64,000 nucleotides of DNA, from assembly GCA_030848925.1 (NCBI GenBank), contig JANFFA010000003.1:434001-498000 (forward strand). The letters run 5' to 3'. The stretch's first letter is position 1; each line of letters starts with the position of its first letter. The notes under the pieces are model-generated. The model saw nothing but the letters and a program-made list of their open reading frames with translations, was not told the DNA's origin and searched no databases. The stretch is from Rhodalgimonas zhirmunskyi. Lineage in GTDB: Bacteria; Pseudomonadota; Alphaproteobacteria; Rhodobacterales; Rhodobacteraceae. The translations under genes were made by a program, and so were the position numbers. Of the stretch, positions 1-8,384 are shown piece by piece.

Positions 1-47
1 ACCTTCGCCCATGGCCGAAAGCGCCGCAAGGGGCGCGCATCATATGA

Positions 48-83
48 AAAGGGCGGGCCCTTTCGGTGCCCGCCCTTTCCTTG
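48..83 (-). terminator. Intrinsic terminator of the cyd operon
   Basis: A perfect 11-bp stem (48-58 with 68-78) around a 9-nt loop lies just past the cydX stop on the minus strand and is followed on that strand by TTTTC. On the plus strand the stem is followed by CC and TTG, so it may also serve a convergent plus-strand gene. One plus frame ends with TGA at 45-47, too short a tail to identify. Confidence 0.7.
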
Positions 84-101
84 TCTCGTCTCAGCCCAAG
101 C

Positions 102-242
102 TTAGTCTTTCCGGCAGGGGCTCATGTGCTCACCGTCTTCTTCCGACAGCCGCGCATCTTCGCGCAGTTCCAGCCACATCGCGTTAAGCACTGCCACGGC
201 TGCCGCCAGAGGAAGGCCCAATATCCATGCGAAATACCACAT
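102..242 (-). CDS. cydX: CydX, small subunit of cytochrome bd oxidase
   Basis: A 46-residue protein starting MWYFAWILG and continuing as a single hydrophobic helix with a conserved NAMWLE segment, which is the CydX/YbgT signature. CydX is an inner-membrane single-pass subunit that binds CydA and stabilises the heme b595/d site of the quinol oxidase. The start is set by a strong ribosome site (GAGGAAAGGA) about 8 bases upstream of ATG and by a gap of only 16 bases after cydB, so it is the last gene of cydDCABX. The tail after the helix (about 20 residues) is acidic and then ends SPCRKD. It is too short for most gene finders and is easily missed. Confidence 0.92.
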   Translation of the reverse strand: MWYFAWILGLPLAAAVAVLNAMWLELREDARLSEEDGEHMSPCRKD

Positions 243-258
243 TATCTGTTTCCTTTCC

Positions 259-1422
259 TCAGTATGCGTGCCCGGATTCGCTGGTCACATCCTCTTCCGT
301 GACCTTGCCCCAAAGCACTTTGTAGACCCACGCCGTATAGAACAGGATCAGCGGCATGAAGATCACCGTCATCACCAGCATCACGAACAGCGTCAGATGC
401 GAGGACGAGCTGTCCCAAACGGTGAGCGAGCTGTCGGGTTTCACGGTCGAGGGCAGGATGAACGGGAACATCGTCAAACCAACGCTCGAAATGATTCCCG
501 TGATCCCCAGCTTCGACCATAGCAGCGTCGAAACTTCACGCCCGGCCCGCAGACCCAGTACCGCCATCGCGATACCGACAAAGCCCATGATCGGCGCAAT
601 GATGATCCACGGCCGGTCGCTATAGGCCTGAAGCCACGACGCGTCACGTGCCACTTCGCTCATCAGCGGGTTCGACGGACCATCCGTCACCACATCACCC
701 ACGATGCGGAAACCCTCAATCCCGAAGGCCAGCCAGACACCGCAAATCGCATAGCCAGCCGCCGCCACGATCCCGGCAACCGTGCCGATCCGGCGCGCCC
801 GCTCGGCCACCGGCCCCTCGGCCTTCAGGCTCAGCCACGCCGCGCCATGCATCAAGAGCATGGAGAACGAAACGACACCGGCAACAATCGCGAACGGTCG
901 CAGCAGACCAAGGAACTTCATGTAGAAGGCCCCGTCATACATCGGCATCAGGTCATCGGTCAGGTAGAACGGCACGCCCAACAACACGTTGCCAACCGCC
1001 ACGCCGAACAAAAGCGCAGGCACAGCCCCGCCGATGAACAACGCCCAGTCCCAGCCGTTGCGCCACGCTTGGCTATCGCGCTTCGAGCGATACTTGAAGG
1101 CGACAGGGCGCAAGATCAACGCCGCGAGGATCACGAACATAGCAAGGTAAAAGCCCGAGAAGCTGACCGCATAGAGCGGCGGCCAAGCGGCAAAGATCGC
1201 GCCGCCCCCCAGGATAAACCACACCTGGTTGCCTTCCCAGACCGGGCCGATGGTGTTGATCGCAATCCGCCGCTCCACGTCGGTCTTGCCAACGAAAGGC
1301 AACATTGCGCCAACGCCCATGTCAAACCCGTCCGTCAACGCGAACCCGATCAGCAGAACGCCAAGTAGCAGCCACCAGATCACGCGTAGAAGTTCGAAAC
1401 TTAGAAGTTCATGCAAGATCAT
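259..1422 (-). CDS. cydB: Cytochrome bd ubiquinol oxidase subunit II (CydB)
   Basis: 387 residues, the usual CydB length, and hydrophobic throughout. The N-terminus contains the family's GFALTDGFDMGVGAM stretch, and the body has WEGNQVWFI and the GNVLLGVPF-type segments typical of subunit II. CydB is an integral inner-membrane protein that pairs with CydA and supports quinol oxidation coupled to reduction of oxygen to water. It starts 5 bases after the cydA stop, so the two are translationally linked. Nothing in the sequence suggests truncation or frameshift. Confidence 0.96.
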   Translation of the reverse strand: MILHELLSFELLRVIWWLLLGVLLIGFALTDGFDMGVGAMLPFVGKTDVERRIAINTIGPVWEGNQVWFILGGGAIFAAWPPLYAVSFSGFYLAMFVILAALILRPVAFKYRSKRDSQAWRNGWDWALFIGGAVPALLFGVAVGNVLLGVPFYLTDDLMPMYDGAFYMKFLGLLRPFAIVAGVVSFSMLLMHGAAWLSLKAEGPVAERARRIGTVAGIVAAAGYAICGVWLAFGIEGFRIVGDVVTDGPSNPLMSEVARDASWLQAYSDRPWIIIAPIMGFVGIAMAVLGLRAGREVSTLLWSKLGITGIISSVGLTMFPFILPSTVKPDSSLTVWDSSSSHLTLFVMLVMTVIFMPLILFYTAWVYKVLWGKVTEEDVTSESGHAY

Positions 1423-1427
1423 GTCGA

Positions 1428-3038
1428 TTACTCCGCAGGTGTGGGCGCAAAGGGCCCTTTGCCATCATGGGTGCGCAGGCGATGTTCATGCCGCTCCATC
1501 CAAGTCTCGGTTTCCGCAACGTCCATGTAGGGGCCTTTGCGGATGTATTTCAGCATCAATCCCATCTCGATGATGAACAGCGCCGAATAGAAGGTCACAA
1601 ACCCGGCCAGCGTGATCAGAAGATCCGCAACGCTCAGATGGCTGACCGAAAGCGCGGTCGGCAGGATGCCGTCAACTGTCCAAGGCTGGCGTCCAAACTC
1701 GGCCACGAACCAGCCCAACTCGGCGGCAATCCATGGCGTCGGGATGATGATCACCGCGAACCACAAGGCCACACGCGGGAACTGCATCCCCTTGAACGAG
1801 GCGCGATAGGCGAAATAGGCCATCACCGCGATGAACGAGAAGCCCAGCGCCACCATCAGGCGGAACGCCCAGAACAGTGGGAAAACGCCCGGAACCGTAT
1901 CATCTGCCGCTTGCTGGATTTGCTCGGGCGTCGCTTCGCGCGGGTCATCGATATACCGCTTGAGAAGGAACGCGTAGCCAAGATCATCCGAGTGTTCCTC
2001 GAATTGCGCCTTAAGCTCATCCGTCATCACGCCTTTGTTCGCACGAATCTGCATCAGCGCATCATAGGCAATCGTACCGTTCTTGATGCGTCCGACGTTT
2101 TCCTCAACCAACTGGTTGATGCCCGGGATTTCCTCGGTCAGCGACCGTGTGCCGATCAGGCCCATGGCCCACGGCACATGGATCGCCCATTTGGTTTCAC
2201 GCGCTTCGCGGTTCGGAAGACCGACAAGCGTGAACGATGCGGGCGCTTCCTGCGTGTCCCACATGGCTTCAATCGCGGCCATTTTCATCTTCTGGTTTTC
2301 CGAGATGTCATAGCCCGACTCGTCGCCCAGCATCACGACCGACATCGCCGAGGCGAGGCCAAAGACAGACGCCACCGCAATCGAACGGCGCGCCAACTCG
2401 CAATGGCGCTGCTTCAGCATATACCAAGCCGAAACGCCAAGAACGAAAACCGCCGCCGTGACATACCCGGCGCTTGCGGTGTGAACGAATTTCGCCTGCG
2501 CTACCGGGTTGAACACCACGTCGAAGAAGCTGGTCATTTCCATCCGCATAGTCTGCGGATTGAATTCCGCGCCAACCGGGTTCTGCATCCAGCCATTGGC
2601 GATCAGGATCCACAGCGCCGAGAAGTTCGAGCCGATCGCAACAAGCCATGTCACCATAAGGTGCCCCTGCTTGGAAAGCTTGTCCCAACCAAAGAAGAAA
2701 AGCCCAACGAACGTCGCCTCAAGGAAGAAGGCCATCAGCCCTTCGATCGCAAGCGGCGCGCCGAAAATGTCGCCCACATAATGGCTGTAGTAGCTCCAGT
2801 TCATGCCGAACTGGAATTCCATGGTGATGCCCGTGGCCACGCCGAGTACGAAGTTGATCCCAAACAGCGTGCCCCAGAATTTGGTCATTTGCCGCCAGAT
2901 CGGGCGATTGGTCATCACATATACCGTCTCCATGATCGCAACGATGACCGACAGGCCAAGCGTCAGCGGTACGAAGAGGAAGTGATACATAGCTGTCATC
3001 GCGAATTGCAGACGCGACAGCTCGACAAGATCGAGCAT
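1428..3038 (-). CDS. cydA: Cytochrome bd ubiquinol oxidase subunit I (CydA)
   Basis: 536 residues from the start chosen here. An upstream in-frame ATG at 3065 is rejected because AAGGAGAT lies 6 bases before the ATG at 3038, and because this start places the heme b595 ligand at His19, as in E. coli CydA. Also visible are the His186-type ligand (HTASAGYVT), the heme b558 methionine (FRLMVALGF), the GRQPW motif and a long Q-loop with the conserved K and E of QKMKMAAIEA, so this is the long-loop subtype. It binds and oxidises quinol and reduces oxygen with high affinity. The promoter in front has an Fnr box, which fits microaerobic induction. Confidence 0.97.
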   Translation of the reverse strand: MLDLVELSRLQFAMTAMYHFLFVPLTLGLSVIVAIMETVYVMTNRPIWRQMTKFWGTLFGINFVLGVATGITMEFQFGMNWSYYSHYVGDIFGAPLAIEGLMAFFLEATFVGLFFFGWDKLSKQGHLMVTWLVAIGSNFSALWILIANGWMQNPVGAEFNPQTMRMEMTSFFDVVFNPVAQAKFVHTASAGYVTAAVFVLGVSAWYMLKQRHCELARRSIAVASVFGLASAMSVVMLGDESGYDISENQKMKMAAIEAMWDTQEAPASFTLVGLPNREARETKWAIHVPWAMGLIGTRSLTEEIPGINQLVEENVGRIKNGTIAYDALMQIRANKGVMTDELKAQFEEHSDDLGYAFLLKRYIDDPREATPEQIQQAADDTVPGVFPLFWAFRLMVALGFSFIAVMAYFAYRASFKGMQFPRVALWFAVIIIPTPWIAAELGWFVAEFGRQPWTVDGILPTALSVSHLSVADLLITLAGFVTFYSALFIIEMGLMLKYIRKGPYMDVAETETWMERHEHRLRTHDGKGPFAPTPAE

Positions 3039-3131
3039 TTGCTTATCTCCTTCAGGTTCGTTCAAAAGGCAGGAGCGAGACGACTCACGGTCGACTCTCT
3101 AAACCCACCTTCAAGATATATGTTTACAGGG

Positions 3132-3171
3132 ATTATACCTGCTCTTGAGTCGGGGATTTGATCTGTATCAA
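3132..3171 (-). promoter_or_regulatory. Fnr-type box and -10 element of the cydABX promoter
   Basis: A perfect palindrome TTGAT-N4-ATCAA (3158-3171) matches the alphaproteobacterial Fnr/FnrL consensus. On the minus strand it is followed by a perfect TATAAT (3132-3137). A start site about 7 bases past that -10 would put the box centre at about -40 to -41, the standard class II activator position overlapping -35. It lies between the cydC stop and the cydA start, so cydABX appears to have its own oxygen-responsive promoter inside the larger cyd cluster. The palindrome and -10 are seen directly; the regulator is inferred. Confidence 0.8.
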
Positions 3172-3172
3172 G

Positions 3173-4840
3173 TTAATAAGTTATATCCGGGATATATTTT
3201 TCCAGATCCACGAGGCGATCCGCCGCATCCAATTCGGCTTGCCTGTGTGAGGCAGCCAAAATCGCGCTCGTCGGCAAAGCTCGGCGCAACCCGTTGAGAA
3301 CATTGACGGCCAGCGCATCGTCCAGCCCCTCTGTCGGCTCATCAAGCAGCAGGATCGCGGGCTTGCGCAAAATCGCGCGCGCCAGCACCAACCGCCGCGC
3401 CTCGCCGCCCGACAGCCCGCCACCGCCCTCCGAAAGCACCATCTCAAGGCCACCACGCGGGCGCACGACTTCGGCCAAATGCACCGCCTCAAGCGCCGCC
3501 CAAGCGGCCTCGTCGGTCAGGTCCGGATCGGCCAGCGCAAGGTTCTCGCGCACCGTGCCCCCGACCAGCGCGGCCCGCTGCGGCACCATCGTCATCACCC
3601 GGCGCATCTCCTGCTCGGGCCAATTCGCAAGCTCGGTCCCGGCCAGCGTGATCTGCCCGCGCCAATGGCTGCCAGTGCGCGCCACCGCATCCAGCAGGGT
3701 GCTCTTGCCAATCCCGCTCGCCCCCCTGAGGGCGACCATCTCGCCCGGAACCACCGCAAGGTCCAACCCCTCGACCAGCACCCGACTGCCATCCGGCCGC
3801 ATCAGTTGCAGATCGGAAATCTCCAGCCCCCCCACCGGGCGCGGCGCAATCCGCGTCTCTTGCGCCGGGGCCTGCTCCTCCTCGCCGAATATACGTTGCG
3901 CTGCGCCATGCATCCGACCCAACTCGGCCATGCCCCGGCGCAGCGGCATCAATGTTTCGCCAAGCGCCAGCGCCACGAAGATGCCGATCGCCGCCAGCGC
4001 CGCATCGAACACCCCGGTCTGAAACTGCCATCCCGCCACCAGCATCGCCGCCCCGGCGACAAAGGTCACGATCAAGTTCATCCAAAGCCCGGCCCGCCGG
4101 TCGATCCGGTCTAGCGCGGCCTCGGCCTCGCGAAGGGCGGTTTCTTCTTCCGTCAGCGCCGTGATCCTTGCGGGCAACCGCCCCTGAAGGATAACCGCCC
4201 GCTGGCCACGAAATAGCCCGATCACATCACGTCTAAGGTTCTGGGTGTGCCCCTCGGCCCGCGCCGACGGGCCAAACCCGGCAAACCCCACCCGCAGGAT
4301 CACCAACCACCCCCCGATGCCATAGCCCAGCGCGATCACCGCCGCGACCGGCAGGCTGGTCAACCACCACAGCATCGCAAAAGCGCCAAGGTGGGTGATC
4401 CCACCCGCCAGGATCGGCAGCGCCACCCGCAGGGCCAACCCATCCAGCGCATCCACATCCGCCGTGATCCTCGTCAGCGCCGCAGCACCGCGCAGATGGC
4501 GCAGGCGCTCGATCGGCCAAAGCTCCAACCGCTTCAGCAACGCCACTCGCAGCTTCGACAGCGCGCGCAGCGTCGCATCATGCGTCAACAGCCGCTCGGC
4601 ATAGCGCGCACCCGCGCGCCCCAGCGCCAGCATCCTTACACCGGCACTCGGGCGGAACACGTCAAAGGCGATGCCGATGCCCGCGATCCCCGCCAGACCC
4701 GTCGCCGTGATGAACCACCCCGACAGGCCCAAAAGCCCCGCGCCCATCGCCAGCACCAGAACCGCCGCCCCCGCGCCGCGCCACATCGCCCAAGGGCTCG
4801 AAGACCAGATCAGCCGGAACGCCCGCCAGAGTGCCGTCAT
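3173..4840 (-). CDS. cydC: ABC exporter CydC (thiol exporter for cytochrome bd assembly)
   Basis: 555 residues: an ABC type-1 transmembrane domain (roughly residues 15-300) followed by a nucleotide-binding domain with Walker A (GASGIGKST), signature LSGGEARR and Walker B (AILLLDEPTEGLDD). CydC pairs with CydD as a heterodimeric inner-membrane ABC exporter of cysteine and glutathione to the periplasm, needed to assemble cytochrome bd. It overlaps the end of cydD by ATGA (4837-4840). The last residues run into a small TATATCC/GGATATA palindrome. Placement directly upstream of cydAB supports CydC over a generic exporter. Confidence 0.92.
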   Translation of the reverse strand: MTALWRAFRLIWSSSPWAMWRGAGAAVLVLAMGAGLLGLSGWFITATGLAGIAGIGIAFDVFRPSAGVRMLALGRAGARYAERLLTHDATLRALSKLRVALLKRLELWPIERLRHLRGAAALTRITADVDALDGLALRVALPILAGGITHLGAFAMLWWLTSLPVAAVIALGYGIGGWLVILRVGFAGFGPSARAEGHTQNLRRDVIGLFRGQRAVILQGRLPARITALTEEETALREAEAALDRIDRRAGLWMNLIVTFVAGAAMLVAGWQFQTGVFDAALAAIGIFVALALGETLMPLRRGMAELGRMHGAAQRIFGEEEQAPAQETRIAPRPVGGLEISDLQLMRPDGSRVLVEGLDLAVVPGEMVALRGASGIGKSTLLDAVARTGSHWRGQITLAGTELANWPEQEMRRVMTMVPQRAALVGGTVRENLALADPDLTDEAAWAALEAVHLAEVVRPRGGLEMVLSEGGGGLSGGEARRLVLARAILRKPAILLLDEPTEGLDDALAVNVLNGLRRALPTSAILAASHRQAELDAADRLVDLEKYIPDITY

Positions 4841-6537
4841 ACCGCGCCCTCCCCTGCCGCCGGTTGCGGGTCCACGTCAATCACCGCATCCAACGCCTCG
4901 ATCAGCCGGGGGTCATGGCTTGCCACGATCACGCAGGTGCCCGCCGCCACCGCGCCCTTCAGCGCATCGATGATCAGGCCCGCGGTGCGCGCATCCAGAT
5001 CCGCCGTCGGCTCATCGGCAAGGATCACATCGGCCCCGCGCAGGAACGCCCGCGCCAGCATCAGCCGCCGCGCCTCTCCGCCCGAAACCCCCGCGCCGCT
5101 TTCGCCTAACCGCGTGTCCAACCCGTCAGGCAGCGCATTCACGATCTGCCGCGCGTGTGCCCGCTCCAACGCGCCGTCGATGTCGCCACCCCGGCCATGC
5201 GGATCAAGAAACTGGCGCAGCGTCACGTCGGGCATATGCACCGATTGCGGCACCAGCGCCATCTGCGCGCGCCAGCCATCGGCGCTGTCCTCATCCAAGG
5301 GCACGCCCGCCACCCGAACCTCACCGGTTTCGGCCCGCACCAGCCCCGCGATCACGTCCAGCGTGGTCGATTTGCCTGCCCCACTCGGCCCGCGCAACAC
5401 GATGCCCTGCCCCGGCCCGGTGTCGATATCCGGCAACCGGATCAACCGCCCACCACGCCGCGCCGTAACCCCGCTCATAAAGACCGTCGCCGACGCGCCT
5501 CCCGATGCCGCCACCAGCGCCGCCTGCCCCAAAACCGGCTCGGGTGCTGCGGCTTCCATCGCCTCGATCTCGGCCAGCACCGCCTCGCCGGCCACCTTGT
5601 CGTGCCATGCCGCCGCCATATCGCGCAACGGCTGGAAAAACTCGGGCGCCATCAACAGGATGAACACCCCCTCATAAAGCGACAGGGGCGTGCCCCAGGC
5701 GCCGATCGTGATCTCGCCCAAAAGCGAGAACCCGACATACACCGCCACCAGCGCCACCCCGATCGCCGAGAACAGCTCAAGCACGGTCGATGACAGGAAC
5801 GCGATGCGCAAAACCGCCATCGTGCGCCCGCGCAGGTTTTCCGCCGCCGCCTCGAAATCGGCGCGCGATCGCGCTTCGGCATTCAGCAACCGCAGGTCGG
5901 GCAGCGCCGTGATCCGGTCAATCAACAGGCGGTTCATATCGCCGATCTCGGCCATCTGCTTTTCGCTGGCCTCCTTCGCCGCCATCCCGATCAACGCCAT
6001 GAAGATCGGGATCAGCGGCCCAGCAACCAACAGGACAATCGCCGCGATCCAGCTCATCGGCGCAATGATCACGAGGAACAACAGCGGCAAAACCCGCACC
6101 CGCGCCATCGCCGGACGGAACCGCGTGATATAGGGCGCCAGCAACGGCAACTTCTGAGTCAAAAGCGCCGCCATCTCGGCCGAGCTTACATCATCGCGCA
6201 GCCGCCGCCCCTCGCGGTTCAGGAACCCTGCGCGCATCCGATGCACCGCGCTATCAGCGGCCACGTAAACCAGCCGTGCCGCCCGGTGATCCAACAAGGC
6301 GCGCAGCGCGCCCGCAACGATAAAGATCAGCACACACAGCGCGGTCTGCCCGGCAAAAACACTCTCCGGCTCGGCCCAGCCCGAAATCGCCCAGGCCACC
6401 GCGCCCGCCTGCACCGGCCACAAAAATCCGGCCAACACCCAAAGCCGCCCAGCAAGCCGCGTCTTGCGCGCCTCGCTCGGTTCCAGCTCCAGCCGAGGCT
6501 TGGATGGCCTGTCTTGCGTATCTTTTCTGCGCGCCAT
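4837..6537 (-). CDS. cydD: ABC exporter CydD (thiol exporter for cytochrome bd assembly)
   Basis: Half-transporter of 566 residues from the ATG at 6537. An upstream in-frame ATG at 6600 would add 21 poorly conserved-looking residues and is also possible (AGGACT before it). After a basic, charged N-terminus come hydrophobic segments of the ABC exporter fold, then Walker A (GPSGAGKST), signature VSGGEARR and Walker B (VILADEPTADLDA). It partners CydC in exporting reduced thiols for cytochrome bd maturation and is the first gene of cydDCABX in this window. The MFS gene 195 bases upstream on the same strand looks separate. Confidence 0.9.
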   Translation of the reverse strand: MARRKDTQDRPSKPRLELEPSEARKTRLAGRLWVLAGFLWPVQAGAVAWAISGWAEPESVFAGQTALCVLIFIVAGALRALLDHRAARLVYVAADSAVHRMRAGFLNREGRRLRDDVSSAEMAALLTQKLPLLAPYITRFRPAMARVRVLPLLFLVIIAPMSWIAAIVLLVAGPLIPIFMALIGMAAKEASEKQMAEIGDMNRLLIDRITALPDLRLLNAEARSRADFEAAAENLRGRTMAVLRIAFLSSTVLELFSAIGVALVAVYVGFSLLGEITIGAWGTPLSLYEGVFILLMAPEFFQPLRDMAAAWHDKVAGEAVLAEIEAMEAAAPEPVLGQAALVAASGGASATVFMSGVTARRGGRLIRLPDIDTGPGQGIVLRGPSGAGKSTTLDVIAGLVRAETGEVRVAGVPLDEDSADGWRAQMALVPQSVHMPDVTLRQFLDPHGRGGDIDGALERAHARQIVNALPDGLDTRLGESGAGVSGGEARRLMLARAFLRGADVILADEPTADLDARTAGLIIDALKGAVAAGTCVIVASHDPRLIEALDAVIDVDPQPAAGEGAV

Positions 6538-6732
6538 TTCGGTCCCGTCGTCTGGCCCGGTCGGATGCGGGCCTATGCGCTGCCCACCACCGGTTACCAT
6601 TCAAGTCCTGTTCGCGGGTGGTGATACCCTGACCTGCCGCGCGATGCGAGGGGCCGAACGGGCTTTGCGGCCATCCGTCTCAGGCAACCCTGTGACCAAC
6701 GGCCCGATGCGGTCCATTCCGGGCCCACTTTG

Positions 6733-7944
6733 TCAACGCGGATCATACCCCTGTCGTTTCCGCGTCATCGCCAGCGCCAGCACCGCCACCGAGGCGACGC
6801 CAAGCACCCAAGCCGTTGCCCCACCAAGCCCCAGAACCTCGCTCAGGGCGCTGATCAGAAAGGCCAGAACCGATGTCGACAACGTGACCGACAGCATCCA
6901 AAGCGACATGATCCGCGCGCGCAACTCGTCTTCGATCCGCGACTGGATTCCAATCTGAAGCGTCACGCCAACATAGGTCCCGGCGAAACCCGCCAGCGGG
7001 GCACATAGTAACGCCATATGGAAATTCGGCGCCAACGTCAGGGCGGCTGTGCCCGCGAACCCGGCGGCGATCACGCCATAGCGCACCAAGGCCATCGCCG
7101 CCAATCGCGGCCCCGCGACCACTTGGAAGATCGCGGCCAAAAGCGCCCCCGCCCCAACAGCCGACGTCAAAAGCCCAAGCCCTTGCGCACCTTGATCAAA
7201 CTCACCATCCGCAATCAGCGCCAGCAGTTCGGTCACGGCCCGCACCGGCCCCAGCCCGGCAATGGTCAGCATCAGGCTCCGCCGCACCCCGATCCGCTGC
7301 CACCCAGCGCGCAACCCCTCAGCCAGATCAGCCAGAAACCCCTGTCTTTCGCCGTCCGCAAACTTCTCGCGCGGGCGCAACGTCGGGCCGAGCACAAGGT
7401 TCGGCAGGAACAGCCCGACCGAGATCAGCGCCGCCAGCTCCATCCCAACGGCACCAATCAGAAACCCACCGATCGCCGGACTCAACAGCCGCCCCAAGTT
7501 GAAATTCAGCGCCGCCAGCGACACCACTGATCCGATCTGCGGCGGCTCGACAAGCCGCGGCCCCAACGATTGCCTGACGGGGTGGTACGCCGCAATCGCC
7601 ACACCAAAGCCCAGCGCGATGACAACCACCATCGGCGGCGTCAAAAGGCCCGTTATCAGCAACAGGAACAACGCCAGCGGCGGCGTCAGCAACCCGTACG
7701 AAACCAACTTGAACGAACTCAGGATCGGCCGCCTGTCGGTCCATGCCCCGAACAGCGGCCCGACAATCGCCACGGGCAACAAGCTCAACCCCGCGATCAG
7801 CCCAACGAAACTTGGCGAATTGGTCAGGTCCCAAGCCGACCATGACAAAAGCACTCGGAAAATCCAGTTGCCGTTCACACCGGAAACTGCGGCGATGTAG
7901 TACCGCCTGAAGCCCGCGTTGCCGAAGGCCTCAAGCGCGCTCAT
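6733..7944 (-). CDS. MFS transporter, probable exporter
   Basis: 403 residues with repeated hydrophobic segments of the major facilitator fold, including the typical loop FGAWTDRRPILSS after helix 2. It resembles the EntS/MFS_3 drug or siderophore exporter group. The start at 7944 is preferred over an upstream in-frame GTG/ATG extension because GGGAAG precedes it and the protein then opens with MSALEAFGNAGFRRYY, typical of the family. It would sit in the inner membrane and use proton exchange to export a small molecule. Substrate cannot be read from the sequence. It is transcribed away from the stress-linked genes at 8167. Confidence 0.8.
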   Translation of the reverse strand: MSALEAFGNAGFRRYYIAAVSGVNGNWIFRVLLSWSAWDLTNSPSFVGLIAGLSLLPVAIVGPLFGAWTDRRPILSSFKLVSYGLLTPPLALFLLLITGLLTPPMVVVIALGFGVAIAAYHPVRQSLGPRLVEPPQIGSVVSLAALNFNLGRLLSPAIGGFLIGAVGMELAALISVGLFLPNLVLGPTLRPREKFADGERQGFLADLAEGLRAGWQRIGVRRSLMLTIAGLGPVRAVTELLALIADGEFDQGAQGLGLLTSAVGAGALLAAIFQVVAGPRLAAMALVRYGVIAAGFAGTAALTLAPNFHMALLCAPLAGFAGTYVGVTLQIGIQSRIEDELRARIMSLWMLSVTLSTSVLAFLISALSEVLGLGGATAWVLGVASVAVLALAMTRKRQGYDPR

Positions 7945-8084
7945 ATCTGGCTTCCCGCCGCATTCCGGCCCTTTCTGCGTGTCTCTTGCTTCTTCAATAG
8001 ACCTCCCAGCGTTGCCCGCAACCACTTCCCGTCGCCTTTGTCCCGGCGACGTCGCGGGACATGCACGATCAAACGCGCCGAAAG

Positions 8085-8109
8085 GGAACCAAACGCGCAG
8101 TTCCGCGTT
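8085..8109 (+). promoter_or_regulatory. EcfG-type general stress promoter
   Basis: GGAAC (8085-8089), a 16-bp spacer and CGTT (8106-8109) match the alphaproteobacterial EcfG consensus GGAAC-N16/17-CGTT exactly. It is 57 bases upstream of the PLDc_N-type gene at 8167 and would drive it together with the AI-2E permease. Confidence 0.8.
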
Positions 8110-8166
8110 CTCCTGTCAACGAAACGAACCCGCGCCTCCCAGCGCGGCGGACAGGAGACCACACAA

Positions 8167-8370
8167 ATGGAAATGAATATGTTTCAGCTTTCTGGCATCG
8201 GCGGCCTGCTGCTTTTCATCCTTGATGTCTATGCGATCATCAACATCGTGAACTCCGGTGCTTCGACCGGGTCCAAGGTGATCTGGACGCTCGCCGTCGT
8301 ATTCCTTCCCTTCCTCGGCTTCATCGCATGGCTGATCTTCGGCCCGCGCAGCGCCTCGCGCCACGCTTGA
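8167..8370 (+). CDS. Small PLDc_N-type membrane protein
   Basis: 67 residues with two hydrophobic segments separated by a short polar loop: GIGGLLLFILDVYAIINIV, then a VIWTLAVVFLPFLGFIAWLIFGP segment. This is the phospholipase D-nuclease N-terminal (PLDc_N) domain found alone in many small bacterial membrane proteins. The ATG at 8167 has an AGGAG ribosome site about 9 bases upstream; the longer in-frame extension covers the promoter and is not real. It is probably made under EcfG control and co-transcribed with the next gene 14 bases on. A biochemical function is not known for stand-alone copies. Confidence 0.82.
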   Translation: MEMNMFQLSGIGGLLLFILDVYAIINIVNSGASTGSKVIWTLAVVFLPFLGFIAWLIFGPRSASRHA

Positions 8371-8384
8371 ACGCCTTATAGAAA

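Noticed and set aside
1305-3161. Long plus-strand open frame of about 618 codons opposite cydA and part of cydB
   Set aside because: It is antisense to well-identified cytochrome bd genes, has low-complexity R/H/Q-rich composition and no family likeness. Long antisense frames are expected at this GC content.
7945-8110. Second, minus-strand EcfG promoter for the MFS gene, suggested by GTTCC at 8100-8104
   Set aside because: The nearest AACG is 24 bp away at 8072-8075 or far too close at 8092-8095, so no valid 16-17 bp spacing exists.
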